Position numbers and translations under genes: made by a program. From the NCBI GenBank assembly GCA_030544235.1, contig CM060477.1:5042934-5106933 (forward strand): a stretch of 64,000 nt of DNA, in the 5' to 3' direction. This document shows, in pieces, positions 1 through 12,835 of this stretch; within the stretch, counting starts at the first letter, position 1, and every line of letters begins with the position of its first letter. The stretch is from Lepturacanthus savala. Taxonomy: Eukaryota > Chordata > Actinopteri > Scombriformes > Trichiuridae. The notes under the pieces are model-generated. The model had not been told where the DNA came from. It searched no databases and saw only the letters and a list, made by a program, of their open reading frames with translations.

Positions 1-3000
1 ATAAACGATTAATTAGATTTGACAAGATAACTGGCAACTTTTATACCACTTCTATAGGACAATTAACTCTAACCTCCATAAACAATATGTATACATTTAT
101 TTTACCTATTCTGTTCTGCTGTTTTTCTATCTTTCTATGTATTTCCCCCTCACCGTCTTAAATGGGTCTTAATTGTCTAATCCTCTTCTTTTGTTTTTTT
201 TCATATTTTAATATTTGCTTCATGTCTGTTTTGTATGTTTCTAATATATATAAATACAGTTATTATTATTATGAATTCGAAGTTATCCTAAAACATGATC
301 TGTTCCGTTTTTTAGAGAAATATGAACTACATGAATGATGTCCACAGCTGTGGCAGCCAAAAACAGTGGGATAAAATGACTTGTGGCACCATCTGTCCAG
401 GAGATTGGGCTTCACACATAAAGGCTCCGTAAAATCTTAGATAAAATAATAATAAATAATATATAAAACAAACAAGTAAACGCGCGTGTTGGACATCATG
501 ACGGACGACGTAAATACAGTTTTATTAACGTTAAGACAACTGGGCGGAGCCTAACCAAACCAGGAAGTGGGAACGTCGCCCACAGAATCCACAATACCCA
601 CCCACCTCTTTTGTGCCCCACGTGGGAATCTCGTGGTGATATTTTGCAGCCTGTCGCTGCTGGCGTTGAGTCTCATAAAACACGTGCAGTTACTGGGTTT
701 TGAGAAATTATAGAGTGGATAGGCCCAGGAATGGATACTGAAATGCTTTATGGTTCACATTAAGACAATAGGGCAACACAGTTTATCTGCATCTGGGGGT
801 GAACTCATATCAATATTGTTATATTATCCTTATCAGGCACACGATGTCACAGTAATTCAGAGCTGCCTGGTGATTTTTTAAAACCTATCTTAAACATTTA
901 AGATTTACTGTGCAACATAAATATTATATAAATAGTTTTTTATGTTTTTTTTACTAAATAAAAAGTATAAATAACTGCAAAAAATAATTAATTACAAGTA
1001 AATGTCCTGCATTTACACCGGCAAAATGTACTTAAATAATCATAATAATAGCCTAAGCTATAATAATGCTATTACATAGTTATTTTATGATCACCTCTTT
1101 ATATATGTAATGTATATGTATGTAGGGATCTGACATATGACTCTGTCTATTGAAGATCTCGCTGACACTATTACAAAATGTTGGCTCCAAATACAGTCCT
1201 AATGCTGAACTCTTCATTAGTAATGTTAAACACCTACATCTTTTAGAACAGATGACCTTCTCCATATGACTCCCAAAAGAACTGGGAGAAAAAAACGGTG
1301 TGTTTACTTAACCTATGAGACAGAAACGTCATTAAATTTCTTTGTGAAATGACAGTGTAAAGTTGTTAAATTATTGTTAATTACCATGAGTTACCAATCG
1401 CCCTGTTTGTAGTGTGTCAGCTGTTGAACACTTTTGAACACTAACAGGAAGTCGGCCATCTTCAATCAAATGGCTGATTCTTTGTACATTTTCACACACC
1501 AGCCTTCTTGCATATTTGAGCAAACTAGCCCTAAGGATTTTATCACACCAACATCAAATTCTTTCTGTGCCATCGAAAGACCTTTGTGATGCAAAGAAAA
1601 TGATTCATTTTTAATAAAGGGTGTAGCCAAGGGATAGGCAGCCAATTTCTGATGCTTCGCTATCAAACAGGAACTTGCTAACTTCAGCATACTTTGTCTA
1701 ATCAGGAAGTAATTACAATGTGGCAAACATTATCCAATTGACATGAAATTTACAAGGTGTGATGTACATGTCATATGCAGCACCATGACATGTAATTAGC
1801 GGGTGTTCTCTACTGCCACCTAGTGATCTACACTCCTAGGTTCAGTGTGCAAAAGGCGCTAAAAACTCTATGTCCAGTGGTTGTGGTTTTTCTCTTTGTA
1901 ATGGAAAAAAATATTTATAAATACATGTTTTAATGAAAAAATTCATGTAAAATACAAGTGCTTCAAATTTGTACTTAAGTACATTACACTATTGGAAAAA
2001 GAACAGTTAGAATAAAACTAAATCTGGGTGTTACAGTTGTGCACATAGCCTACTACAACAAAAGACAGGGATGGTAACATATTTAGCTAATTTCTGTAAA
2101 AAGTCTGTAAATCAAAAAATATTTATTCTGTGCAATAGCTTTTAGTTTAAATATAACAAGACCAGTGCAAAAAACTCTATAAAAGTTTTTGTTGCATAAC
2201 AAACAATACATACGTAGGAAAATAGCTACGAATGGTGATGTCACTGATGTAAAATCAGCAGTGGCAGCACAGACAATGAATACTGCACACACTTTGTATG
2301 GCCTTTGTGAGTTCTGTCACAACTGTCAAACCAAATTTAAAATTATTAGTCATCACGGCACATACCGGGGGTTAATAAGGGATAGCTTTGAATGTAGACT
2401 GTGGACTTACAGTTTAACAGTGATGTGTGTTTTGGCAGAGAGAAATTAAAGGCCCAAATTAAGATGTCAAGACAGAGAAAAACAAGTCACTTCACAACAG
2501 AGCTGGGCTGTTTTAAGTTCATCAGCTCATTACTACACGTGATATTATAACCTTGACAGTATTTTCGTTGCAGTTTAATTTATTGTGGCAGTAGAAGCTT
2601 CAACAACCAGTCGGCTGTGATGGGTGTAGCATTTGCGGCAGAAAAATGCTACACAATCAGTAGAGGTCTGCTTAAACAAACAGTTTAAAGGGCACATTTT
2701 AACCACCTCAGATTTTAGCCTCGTATCAACCTCCTATCACCTAGATCTAAATAATCCCAACTAAACTGGTAGTAAAATAAAATCAGTGTATGCTTCAGTT
2801 TCACTCTGAGCTGGAGCTGTTCTTCAATGAATTACAAACCACAAGTTCATAAATTGTACTTGGCTCATTTAAAAAACAGAATCAATATATGTATTCATAG
2901 AATTTCAAGAGTTAAGAGTCTCAATGCGTGAAGGAATTCTTCACTTGACTTGTTGTACTGTTACTACTTGTTCGTGTCGTCTCTGATCGGGATTTTAATG

Positions 3001-3607
3001 CTCATACAAATACTGCTGTTGTCTTGTTCGGAAAATCATTAAAAAACAAAGGGCAATGTGTGAATTAGCATTTGCCAGAGCGAGTCAGAGATTTCTTATG
3101 TCTTTAATGTTTATTTTGGATTACACTGCACCACATTTGGGATTTGCTTGCCCTCCTCCCACTGCAGGGCTGTGAGAGAGCATCTTCAGCAACACGAAAA
3201 CTTTTTATTTTTTATTTTTCAGTCCAAAGAATGACAGTCTTTCAATGCATTTGTTATACACAAATTACATTTGTAATATCAGTTTAAAACAAAATAACCT
3301 TTTCCCCCTCTGTTCCTGAAAACTATTCTTAATTAAAACAAATTGCAAAGACAAAATCTGCACCAAGGGAAAGAGAAATGCTATCTGTTTCCGAAGGAAA
3401 GGGAGATTACTCGTTAAAAAAGAAAAGCTCTGAGAAAAATGCCGTAGCTTAAAAATATCAGCTCCTGCTCCCCTTGAATATAATATAGTTTTCTATTTAA
3501 AAAAAGGAAATAATGGTTCTTCTGAATCATTATTACAACAAAACAAGGGGCTCACCACAATTTCAGAATCCTGTTTGATGTTTTTTCTTCTGAAGAAAAG
3601 CTTTGAA
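1..3607. other. AT-rich intergenic sequence, no gene recognised
   Basis: No open reading frame here resembles a known protein; the short frames are low-complexity and lack partner exons with splice signals. The sequence is AT-rich, with runs of A and T and scattered repeat-like fragments. A more GC-rich patch at about 480-680 carries a GGCGGAGC box, an ETS-like AGGAAGTG and a CACGTG E-box, and could be a small promoter, but I see no exon attached to it. The final 500 bases precede the 3' end of the minus-strand receptor gene and may include its 3' UTR. Confidence 0.5.
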
Positions 3608-4534
3608 TTACTTCTTTATCACGTTCTTGAGAGATAACAAGTTATTCCCAATCCCATACACATACGGACTGACGGACGAATAGGAAGTTGAAATAAAAAA
3701 CTCCATTTCAGCCCAAAAAGGAAAGTCTGTGGGGTTGAAATTCAACTGGAAAACCAGATAGAGAGTCCAGTCTACCTGGAACAACACCATGGTTGCCAGC
3801 ACAGCTAAGGTGCTTTGCTGAAACCTCAGACTCGCTCTTTTTCTGCCAAACTGTCCTGCGACAGCTTGACCGCCTGCGACTGTCACCTTCCTCCTCCGGC
3901 TCAGCAGCACCGTGATGATGAGGCAACTGCTGCCTGTGACGATGACCAGGGGCAGCAGGTTGCAGACCGTGAGAAACAGGTATTTGTAACAGCGGTGGAG
4001 AGGAGGACAATAATCCTCACTGCACTGAAACATGTCCGGGAAGCAGCCGCTTTGGGCCGCCGTGACGTTCTCTGAGGGGCCTTGAGGGTTCATGATGAAA
4101 ACGGGGATACTCAGGAACGTGGAGAGCGCCAGGACAGCAGCACTCACCAGCCGGGCCGACCTGGCGCTGTCCAGGCAGATCGGCACGTTGGCCCTCCTGC
4201 TGCCGTCTCTCAGCTTCTGGCAGCGGAAGACGCTGATGAGGACGGTGAAGAGGATGCTGGTGTTCTCGCCCACAACTGTCAGGAACTTGAGCGAGCGACA
4301 CGACCAAGCGCCGGTAGGGGTGGCGGACGGCTGGTGGACGACGATGTCATATACGTTCACGATGAGAAGCTCCCCCAAGTTGGCCGTAGCCAGTCCCAGG
4401 AGGAATAACTCGTACGATTTAACCCTAGAAAACTTGGTCTGAATGATGGCGAGGATGAGAAAAACATTACCTACAAGACCAACGCAAGAAATGCAGATTC
4501 TAAAACCCAGGAGGTAGAGAGATGAATCAATCAT
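3608..4534 (-). CDS. Single-exon GPCR, V1R-like/ORA olfactory receptor type
   Basis: This is an uninterrupted 308-residue frame with seven hydrophobic segments: about 6-30, 42-65, 83-103, 128-148, 184-211, 241-263 and 274-295. The extracellular start is very short and the first helix carries a Gly-Asn pair (22-23). Cys79 before helix 3 can pair with one of the loop-2 cysteines (164, 171, 176, 182), and N156-V-T is a candidate glycosylation site. Helix 3 runs into FRCQKLRD, and SARSARLV begins helix 4; helix 7 ends SPYVYGIGNN. A short N-terminus, a single exon and no DRY motif fit the fish ORA (V1R-related) family, which are single-copy chemosensory receptors in olfactory neurons; I cannot say which member this is. 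The frame is open upstream to a TGA, but the first ATG is at 4534; the eight codons above it begin with GTG. An orphan class A receptor is the alternative. Confidence 0.68.
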   Translation of the reverse strand: MIDSSLYLLGFRICISCVGLVGNVFLILAIIQTKFSRVKSYELFLLGLATANLGELLIVNVYDIVVHQPSATPTGAWSCRSLKFLTVVGENTSILFTVLISVFRCQKLRDGSRRANVPICLDSARSARLVSAAVLALSTFLSIPVFIMNPQGPSENVTAAQSGCFPDMFQCSEDYCPPLHRCYKYLFLTVCNLLPLVIVTGSSCLIITVLLSRRRKVTVAGGQAVAGQFGRKRASLRFQQSTLAVLATMVLFQVDWTLYLVFQLNFNPTDFPFWAEMEFFISTSYSSVSPYVYGIGNNLLSLKNVIKK

Positions 4535-5776
4535 TATTGAAGGTATAAGCAGCTTCACACCAAATATTGTCTTTCTTTCCGCAGAAAATGATTTTGCGGC
4601 ATTGAACTGATATCAGATTAGTAGTTTTCTTATTCCTCTCCCTTGCTTTGCCGCATCAGTGACCACACACCCTGGTTATCAAGTTCTCAAAGGTGGCAAG
4701 ACACTAGATCTAAATTAGATCGGTGATTGGCTGCGCTCATTATAAAGAAAAGGAAAACAAGTGGATGCTGGAAACATGGAAGGCTGGGAGTCATTAAGGT
4801 TTTACCTCTGAGCTTTTCACACCTTCATCTTGAGACCAGCACTGTGTCAGGTCTAAAGCGGTGACATGTTTTTCCACCGGCTGACATCTTCAAATAAAAT
4901 TCCTGCGAGAGCTAATATATATAATTTGACATCCATTCTCCACATGTCATTTTCCGAATGAATTAGCATTTTAGATTTAGATTTAAAATATATTGCTGCA
5001 GATGTCAAAAACTGTACTTACTGGCGTTGTTCTTAACATCTCCCCTCCCCCGCAAAGCATAAAATACTGAGAAACTTATGTGTGTGTGGGTTAAAATTAT
5101 TTAGGCCTGCTTGTATAGTAAAACATTTCATTGTTCAGGGAGGAAATGTTTTCAGCAGAGCCAAACCCATTGATAGAGTCTCTAAACACTTACTGGTGCA
5201 AACTTCCTGTTTCAGAGTAAGTGAATCACAACATTATAGACTCCTGTGAATCCTAGAAAACCTATATGATGAGATTTGGATTAGTTAGAATTTAGATAAC
5301 TTAAATATGAACTCAAATAATATTTGTTTGGCTATACTTATACATTTTTACTGTGCATGTTTCTGTGTGATGGGTCAATCTCCTGGACCCTGTTGTTTAC
5401 AGAGGACCAGTTCATGTTCCAACTTGTCTTTTTTTCCTATTTAAGTGTGCGATCTAATCAGCAAACACAAACCTTCTCTCCAAGCTCTGTATCCTGATTC
5501 AGCTTAATTGACTCTGCTGTACGAGTGTACGTGTGTGATTGTCTGTGTGTGCATGTGTGTGTGGGGGTGTACGGACAGCTAAGTGTAGTTCTTTTTTCAC
5601 CCTCCAATAATAATCAATCAGAGACCTCATCAAATGGCATTTAGTTTCATTGCCTCACCCTAATAAGCCCCCTCCTACTGTATGGAGTGATTTTTATTGA
5701 GCTTTTCTTTGGTGCTACAGGCTATTTTTCTTTTTCATTCATCATTGTGGTTTCAGACAAATGCGGTTAACTGTTG

Positions 5777-5858
5777 GTTGGGGTTTTCCACAAAACAGAA
5801 TCTGCTCCTTATTGTGTATACACACTGACTAGACTGTGTTTTGTGGAAAAACCCCAAC
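5777..5858. repeat. Long near-perfect hairpin
   Basis: Bases 5777-5797 and 5837-5858 are reverse complements over 21 to 22 bases, apart from one extra T, around a loop of about 39 bases. The left arm begins GTTGGGGTTTTCCACAAAAC. A perfect stem this long is unlikely by chance. It is most likely the core of a small fold-back element; no coding or RNA family is recognised. Confidence 0.6.
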
Positions 5859-6018
5859 TATATCCCACCTTTATAGACTGACGCGTCTGAGATGGGTGCT
5901 TTGGGTTGGGATTACAAAGAATAATTAAGGGGGAAGCACATATGAAACAGCTCTACTGATATCACTACCTGCTGTTAGAAGGGTACTGCTTACAGCATTA
6001 CATTTTCATTTGTGATAT

Positions 6019-6247
6019 AGCCCTTTTTCATGGCAACCATGTCGACATTAAATAGTAGGTAAACACAGATGTTGCCTGTGATACTAATTAAGCCTCTGTT
6101 CCATGTAGTGCAGCAGAGCCTTTTCAGTGAACCGACAATAGCAGCACCCTGACTCTGTTTGACATGAATGGAACCTTAATTAGTATCACTAATAACACCT
6201 ATGTCTACCTTCTAATTTATGTCAATATGATTGGCATGAAAAGGTCT
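6019..6247. mobile_element. Short inverted-repeat element (MITE-like)
   Basis: The left arm, about 6019-6104, and the right arm, about 6164-6247, are imperfect reverse complements over roughly 85 bases. The outer ends read CTTTTTCATGGCAACCATG and, on the other strand, CTTTTCATGCCAATCATA. Both arms share GTGATACTAATTAAG near the centre. The shape is that of a non-autonomous DNA transposon with long inverted repeats. The superfamily cannot be fixed and no target duplication is obvious. Confidence 0.6.
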
Positions 6248-7682
6248 GTTTGAATTAACATATGAACAAAAGTGAAATTTCTTTAAATAAACTGCTGTTG
6301 TGATCGGTTGTTCTTAGATGTTCTGTGTGATTTTAATCTCAAGGAAAAATCTACCATATGTCAGCTGTCATATAGGTCTATCTTTGAGAAAATACATGTA
6401 TAGTGAGTTGTACAATGAAAGCATACATGTTCAACATTGCAAGTAGATGTTTCACAAAAAGGCATTTTGACATGTCACCGTAGGAAAGCATTGAATAATA
6501 ACAATTATGCCTCGATTCTTTTTAGCTGTTTCAGATTCAGATTGCTGGTATTGTGCTTGAAGTACTGGAGACACATGAATAGAACAGAGCTATTGTTAAC
6601 GTCATTAGTAAAACCAGGGTATGGTAAATCTAATGTCTGCTATGAAAATGAAATGGGATTAAATACAAATATTATTGTCAATGTTTGATTTTTGGTATTT
6701 TTTTATTCCGTTCTTATTCACAGTGGAGACTTGGACTTGGTCTACTAAGGACTAACTTCAACTTGGACATGACCTTGTGATTTGAAGCTGAAGGATGTGG
6801 ATTTAGTGTTGTAATGAGGCTCATGACTGCATTTCATCTATGTGTTAATATGCAGGTCCTGCAGCAGTCAGAATGCATCACTTGTCAATCACTTAGTTAA
6901 GCTGCTGTTCAAAAAATTATTCTGCTTGGTGGAAGAATTACATTTAATTACCGGTTAATCAAAATTAAATGCATTTGACACTTGTGGTGAACCTTTAGCT
7001 TTATTCATAAATGACTTGTCTCTGGAGTTAATTAAGGCTGTGAAATAAAGCTTATAAGTGAGTCAGACAAAGTGTGGTTGGTTTGGAAATCCCACAGCGA
7101 GGAAGGAAACATCCTGCCTCACAATTATAGTTTAAAACCTTTACCTTTTCACCACTCAAGAACTATTCTTCCACAGCGAGAGTCTACCGTTTGTTACCAA
7201 TGTGAAAGTCTTTGTTCAAAAGTAAAATCCAATTTAGGCACAGTGTTCTGTCATTTCTATTCATTCCAATCAGGTTGATTAAAAAACAAACTGATTTAGA
7301 ACCATAAGCAATGAGGTACACTGCAGTTACTGTAACACCACCTTTCAATTGCACAATCTGAGTTCCCGTACTAATGTAAAAAAAAAAAAAATCCGCTAAA
7401 TTAAAGCCAATGTGTCTCTAACAGCTGTAGGACTGAGGATTTGCAGCTGTGCTATGAGCACATAAGGTTACGATTTAATTTTCCACAGGGGTCAAGGAAA
7501 CATCACATTATGTGATTCCAATCCACAGGCAAATAAGCACGATTAACCTGTTGGGCCTTTGGGCAAACGTTTATTCTTGGTGCATCGTATATGGAGATCT
7601 ACCTGGCTTACAATTGTCTTTGAATCAATATGTTATTTAGGAATATGCTCCATAAATACACTATGAGCTATATTACAGTCTT

Positions 7683-8030
7683 AGAGTCATTTTAAAGGGC
7701 TCATTTTGAAGAAAATGAGATTTAAATTGCTTTTTGGTTATAATAAAGTCCATAAAGACATGCATATACTATGCCTTAAATCAAGCTTTCGGGACTTCCC
7801 TTAAATTGTGATGTCACAACTATATAGTCGCCATCCACAGCCATTCAAATAAGCCAATCAAAGGATAGGCTCATTTATATTAATGAGACATGCATAAAAC
7901 CAAATGTACCATTTTCTTGCTTGAGAGAGGGGATGTAAAACCACAAATATATCTTCTTAGTGACATCAAAACTTTAAATAAAGTCTACAACTTAGTGTAT
8001 CCTCATAATTTAAGGATAATTGTGAGGATA
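7683..8030 (-). repeat. Dispersed repeat family A, copy 1
   Basis: This segment matches, in reverse orientation, segments near 12546-12835 and 23651-23945. Shared landmarks, read on the minus strand, include an AAGAAGATATATTTGTGGTT block, a TTAATATTAATGAG-type block, CTGATTTGAATGG-type sequence and GTATAGTTGTGACATCA. Three diverged copies within 16 kb indicate an old interspersed repeat. No coding capacity is visible. Confidence 0.55.
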
Positions 8031-8219
8031 CACTTTAAAATGAACTGGCTGTGATCTGAATGTCCTCTGTCGAAATTGCATTTTTCTGCAAACAAATTAC
8101 AACCAATCAGAGCAAAAGGAGGCCTTTATAAACAAATGTGTTGGTCAACCATCCAACAATTCCTTATAAAATGACATCAGTTGTTAATAAAATGCGCATT
8201 ATCTCAGGCATTTACATGC

Positions 8220-9339
8220 AATGCCTAAGCGTCCAGCCATTTCTTGTCAAAGCAACACCTCTATAAACGCCTGGCCTCTTGCTGTTTGGGGTACGATGAT
8301 TATATGGAAACATCGGGAGCTGCGTGCCAAGTTTATTGGGAATATAACTTGGGTGGGTCCCCATACGTGCAACCCTTGGAATGGGGCCCCTTTGCAAGAC
8401 TTTCCTGGCCCGAGCAGCCGCCTGTCATGCATACAGGTGCGTCCACGGGCTGCCCGTCAGCCGTCACCCGACGTGTCCAATTAACGCGTCCGCTCCGAGG
8501 AAAGTTGTGGATCCCGGCGAAGGCGCAGACCTCTCTCCGCCCACGAGTTACGCGTGGATACCCCTTTAAAAGGCTCACCATGTTGCCATCACATGCTCCA
8601 GCACAGGAGTAGGATGAGGATGTTCGCGTTGTTGTTGTTACGTAAAAAACACGTTTGTTACTTGGAAAAAGACTTTTTTATTTATTTATTTTTGTGTGTG
8701 TGCCGAGGATTTCTCCGCTCGGCGCCGGGGGAGGGGACGCAGCAGCAGCCCCGTCTGTCAGCGCTGCGGTCGTGTTTGCGCTGCTAGTTGTTGTTCGGCG
8801 GCACCGCACACACACACACACACACACTCTCACACACACACATACACGCACGCACACACACACACCGACTGGTGCGCAAACTGAAAGCTGCGTACAGTGT
8901 TAATACGAGTGACGGATATAAGCGACGTGTGTGCGGAGCTGCTACTGTATCCACTACTCAAAGGTTCGCGTTGGAGGAAGAGTGAACGGGATAAAAAAAA
9001 AAGAAACACACACACACACAGCTCGTCTCGGGTGAAAAGGAGCGGAGAACAGAGTTGTTTGCTCCGTCTCTTCTCTCCTCTCGTCGCTATTTTTTTTATT
9101 TAAGGGGTTCCCTCGAGTGTGGAGTGGCGAAACATAACCGACATTCGCGTTTGTTTGTTTTTTATTTCCTCTTTCGTTTGGACCAGCAGGACCAGCCTTA
9201 CCTTTAGCCGTTTTGGGAGGAAAGGAAAAAAAAAAACAAGGTGCCCCGACTGGCTTCTCGCGCATTATTGGGAATTAAACGCGATATATAGTGCCTGCTG
9301 CCTGCTGCCTGGCCGCGGAGGAGAAGAAGCTACGATACG
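8220..9339 (+). promoter_or_regulatory. CpG-rich promoter and candidate 5' non-coding exon
   Basis: This block is markedly richer in G, C and CpG than its surroundings, with CA-repeat stretches at 8806-8866. It ends in a consensus splice donor, ACG then GTAAGA, at 9339/9340. That is the expected look of a promoter with an untranslated first exon on the plus strand. The next plus-strand coding acceptor that fits is bahd1 at 31102, so a distal bahd1 promoter is likely, though another transcript cannot be excluded. The many short frames here are frame shadows of repeats and GC-rich sequence. The transcription start cannot be placed from sequence alone. Confidence 0.45.
8806..8866. repeat. CA-rich microsatellite in promoter candidate
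   Basis: Interrupted (CA)n with CTCT, TACACG and GCACG breaks, inside the CpG-rich block. Confidence 0.9.
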
Positions 9340-9582
9340 GTAAGAAGCGACGGCTCCACGTTATCGGGGTTTTTTTTCTTTCTCATTGAGCTTTTTCGGG
9401 GTTTTTGTTTTGTTGTGTTTTTTTTTTATTCAGGCAGAGCATTGGTTCTTAACGCGGACGCAGCTCTCTCCTCGTGTGTGTTTGTTTGAGTCATGTGTGG
9501 AGGACGTGGTTGCAGAGGCAGATAATGGGCCATGATGATGAAGGAGATTCCCAGGGAGTGGTACTTACAGTCGGACTGGCCA

Positions 9583-9586
<4 letters not shown>

Positions 9587-9641
<55 letters not shown>
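9587..9641. repeat. (GT)n microsatellite, about 27 units
   Basis: Uninterrupted GT run followed by TATAATAG and a C-rich tract; a second GT run lies at 9842-9880. Confidence 0.95.
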
Positions 9642-9643
<2 letters not shown>

Positions 9644-9837
9644 AATAGCCACCCCCTTTCCCCCCTCCCCCCCCGCCACCTTCTCGGCCACCAGCAGCAG
9701 CACCAGCAGCCATAAAGTGCGATAAATAATAACAGTGCTCCGTCCGCCGAGTGAAGCCTCAAACAAGGTCAATGATAGGGACACGGCAGCCTGGGAGCTC
9801 ACTAATGTTATGATTGGCTGGATGGATGCGATGTTTT

Positions 9838-9879
<42 letters not shown>

Positions 9880-12545
9880 CACGTGCATGAGTGTGTATAT
9901 GTAATGAAATACTCCACTACAAATAAAACTCCTATGTCTTATCATAAAGTAGTGGAGTGATATGTTGGTATTAAATATGACATCATTAGATTATTAACAT
10001 GAATCACCAGTGTAAATGCAGCATGTTACTGTTGGAGCTGCTGGAGGCGGAGCTAGTTTCAGCTACTTTATATATATATACAGTTAGTTTAGGCCAGTGG
10101 TGCCCAACCTAGGGGTCAGGCCCCTCCAAAGGGTCATCAGATAAATGTGAGGGGTCGCTGATTAATAGGAGAGGAAGGACCTAAGTTCTGATGCATGAAT
10201 ATGTTTTCAGCTTTTTTGACGTTTTCCTGTAATCTTTTACATTTTTGGTTAAATATACAGCTTTGGAAATAAATTGGAGACCATTGATTCACTGAAATCA
10301 GCATCTCTACATGTATTCCAGCCATTCCATTCCATCGTCTGTTGAATTCCAACACATTCTGCTTAAAGAGGTACCAGGAGTGGAATAAAGTTACCCAAGA
10401 ATAATGGTAAACACTTGTGGAGAGCATGCAAAGACGCATGAAAGCTGTGACTAAAAATAAGGCTTATTGCACCAAATATTGATTTCTGAACTCTTCTTAA
10501 GTGTAAACATTAGTATTATGCTGTTGATCTTGTTTCTTTGCATTGTTTTAAGTCTGAAAACATTGTATCTTTTTAATTATTTTAACAATTTGTCATTTTC
10601 TGCCAATAAATGCTCAAAACGGTCAAACAAAAATGTTCTTTTTGCCAAAACACATGCCTATAAGTAGTCAAATTAGAATCATTTTGCGGTGGTTTCTTGT
10701 ATAGGTGTATATATTTTTTGACAATGCACATTAATGAACACCAGGCTAGCCTGCTGTAAATGTGCTAGATGGCTAATTTTTCATCGGCTGTCGCTTGGAA
10801 CTGTTGGAGTTAAGGTTCTTGCTCAAGGGCACCTCAGTGGTGATAATGAAGGAGGAGCAAGCATTGCACATTCCACCCAGTGACTGAACCAGTCCCGTTC
10901 TTGCTTCTCTAATCTTTAGGTCACCACTTCCCTGGTGGATCATACTGGATCAATTGAACATTTATGAAACAAAACCATGTCAGAAAAACACTGTTTAGTG
11001 GAGCTGTTAACTCGCAGACATCTGAAATGTGACCTGTTGTGTTTTAAAAGCTTCTTTATTTGTCTGTTGTGTCAAATCTGCATTCAAAGCTGTCAGATAA
11101 ATGTAGTGGAGTACAAAATGGAAATACTCAAGTGAAGTGCAAGTACCTCAATTGTTCTTAAGTACAGCACTGCATGTGTGTCCAGTTACGAACTTTATGG
11201 CACATGCTGTAGGTATTTGTTGAGGGTGCGATTTGCTCTGCGTGTGATTCATATTGGGCCTTTAACAGGCTAGTTTGGTGTTGAGGGGAGAATAAACAGC
11301 CGCACTGCGTTAAACTAAAGGAGATGTTCTTTTTAATTCTGCTTGTTGATGCTCAGGTGAATGAATCTGGCTTCACAAATGCCAAGCAATTAGCCCGACA
11401 ACACAGTTTGCCAATTAGGCCATAAAGGCAATGAGCTCATAACGGATGATGCTATCATGACATCATGGATAAAGCTCCTGAGGCTTGTCAGTATGTGATC
11501 TTCAGCACATGCCCTGCTGTGAGCTGTTTCAGGAAAGAGTGGTCAGAGGTACATATGGAGTAACAAATGACCTCTTTTCAGAAGTTATTTTTTTGTTTAA
11601 GGATGAGAGCAAATTAAATCCAGATCAAAATAAAACAAGCACTAAAACACTTCAGTCAAATGTCCACTTCATATTCTTGTTAAGCTACACATTTAATCAG
11701 GTTATGCGTAAGAAATGACTGTGTAATGACTATTTCCTCTTTGTATAGATATCTAACCTGCCTTAATTCTAAATCCTTATAGTCTTATTTTAAATCCACT
11801 TATGTTAACGACACAATACTTTGTCCCACTTTTATTATTTGGATAATGCATTATAAGCCCATATTTAAAAAATTAGATCCATAGTGGCGAAATAAGTTGA
11901 TTCAGTTACTTCATTGAAATCATCTGAATAGTTTTGAGGGTAAATCACTCTTTTACAACTCATGAACATCTGAAACATGTGACATGGGGCCCCAAGCAGG
12001 CCTGTTATAGTGTAAGAGGTAGTAAGCCAACCTGTAGTGTATTGTATGAGTTCATCAAATGTGTGTGTGTTTTTTAATGTTGGTCTTATTGATGTAAAAC
12101 AAGTGTAGTGGAGAAGAAGTGTAACCTAACCTAAAGTGTATATAAGTAGAGCAGAGGAATCTTTATTATCCCCACTGGGGCAATTCATTTTGCAGCAACT
12201 GTTAAAAAAAAGCACAAAAACATTAGGATTACGTCCTTAAATGCACATAAAGTTTCAGTATTACATAGCCAGAGTACAAAAGTGGCTATCGGTGCAACCG
12301 AAAACAATATCACAGTTAATCATCCTGTCTGGTTACAAGTTCAAACCTCAGATAGCCTCTGGGACAAAAGAAATTCTGCTGCATCTACGCATCCTGTAGC
12401 TACGCCCAGAGGGAAGGAGAGAAAACTTAGAATAAAGAAGAATATCCTGAGCCTTTCTAATGACCTTCTTTTGATAAACAAGACAGAGGTCATCCAGATC
12501 ACAGCAAGTTAATTTAAAAGCGTATCTTTACAATTTTCCATAAGC

Positions 12546-12835
12546 ATCCTAAACTTTTCCTAGGTTTTATTTGAAGTTTTGATATCACTAAGAAGATATA
12601 TTTGTGGTTTTTGTAGTTTTTAAATCTACTCTCTTAAGCGTTCCTCTGGAGCTCTAGAAAGAACAGGTCGTTTTATGTATGTCTTATTAATATTAAATGA
12701 ATCCATCCTCTGACTGATTTGAATGGAGTGGGTGGTGACTGTATAGTTGTGAGAATTTCATGTAATTCATGATGGCTTGTTTTAAGGGCACTTTCTGAAT
12801 ATAGGCTGTGGGCATTTCTGTGGATTGAGTGTCTT
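12546..12835 (+). repeat. Dispersed repeat family A, copy 2
   Basis: This copy is in plus orientation relative to the copy at 23651-23945 and inverted relative to 7683-8030. The shared order is TTTTATTTGAAGTTTT, GAAGATATATTTGTGGTT, a TCTTATTAATATTAA block, CTGATTTGAATGG and GTATAGTTGTGA. It is diverged and non-coding. Confidence 0.55.

Larger units (their letters stand above)
4559..8209. other. Intergenic sequence between receptor gene and CpG-rich promoter
   Basis: No coding exon is recognised. The stretch is AT-rich and includes the probable upstream region of the minus-strand receptor gene (4559 to about 5000), a long hairpin (5777-5858), a short inverted-repeat element (6019-6247) and one copy of a dispersed repeat (7683-8030). 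Small frames, for example at 6437-6688 and 7072-7278, have no recognisable protein content. Confidence 0.5.

Noticed and set aside
480..680. Possible promoter with ETS and E-box motifs
   Set aside because: Individual motifs are short and expected by chance; no exon or donor follows on either strand, so it is mentioned only within the region entry.
3708..4442. Open frames on both strands inside the receptor gene
   Set aside because: Shadow frames of the GPCR coding sequence; only the long minus-strand frame gives seven membrane segments.
8212..8612. Overlapping frames at the left edge of the 8-9 kb CpG block
   Set aside because: They lie on both strands in all frames, as expected where GC-rich DNA lacks stops, and resemble no protein I know.
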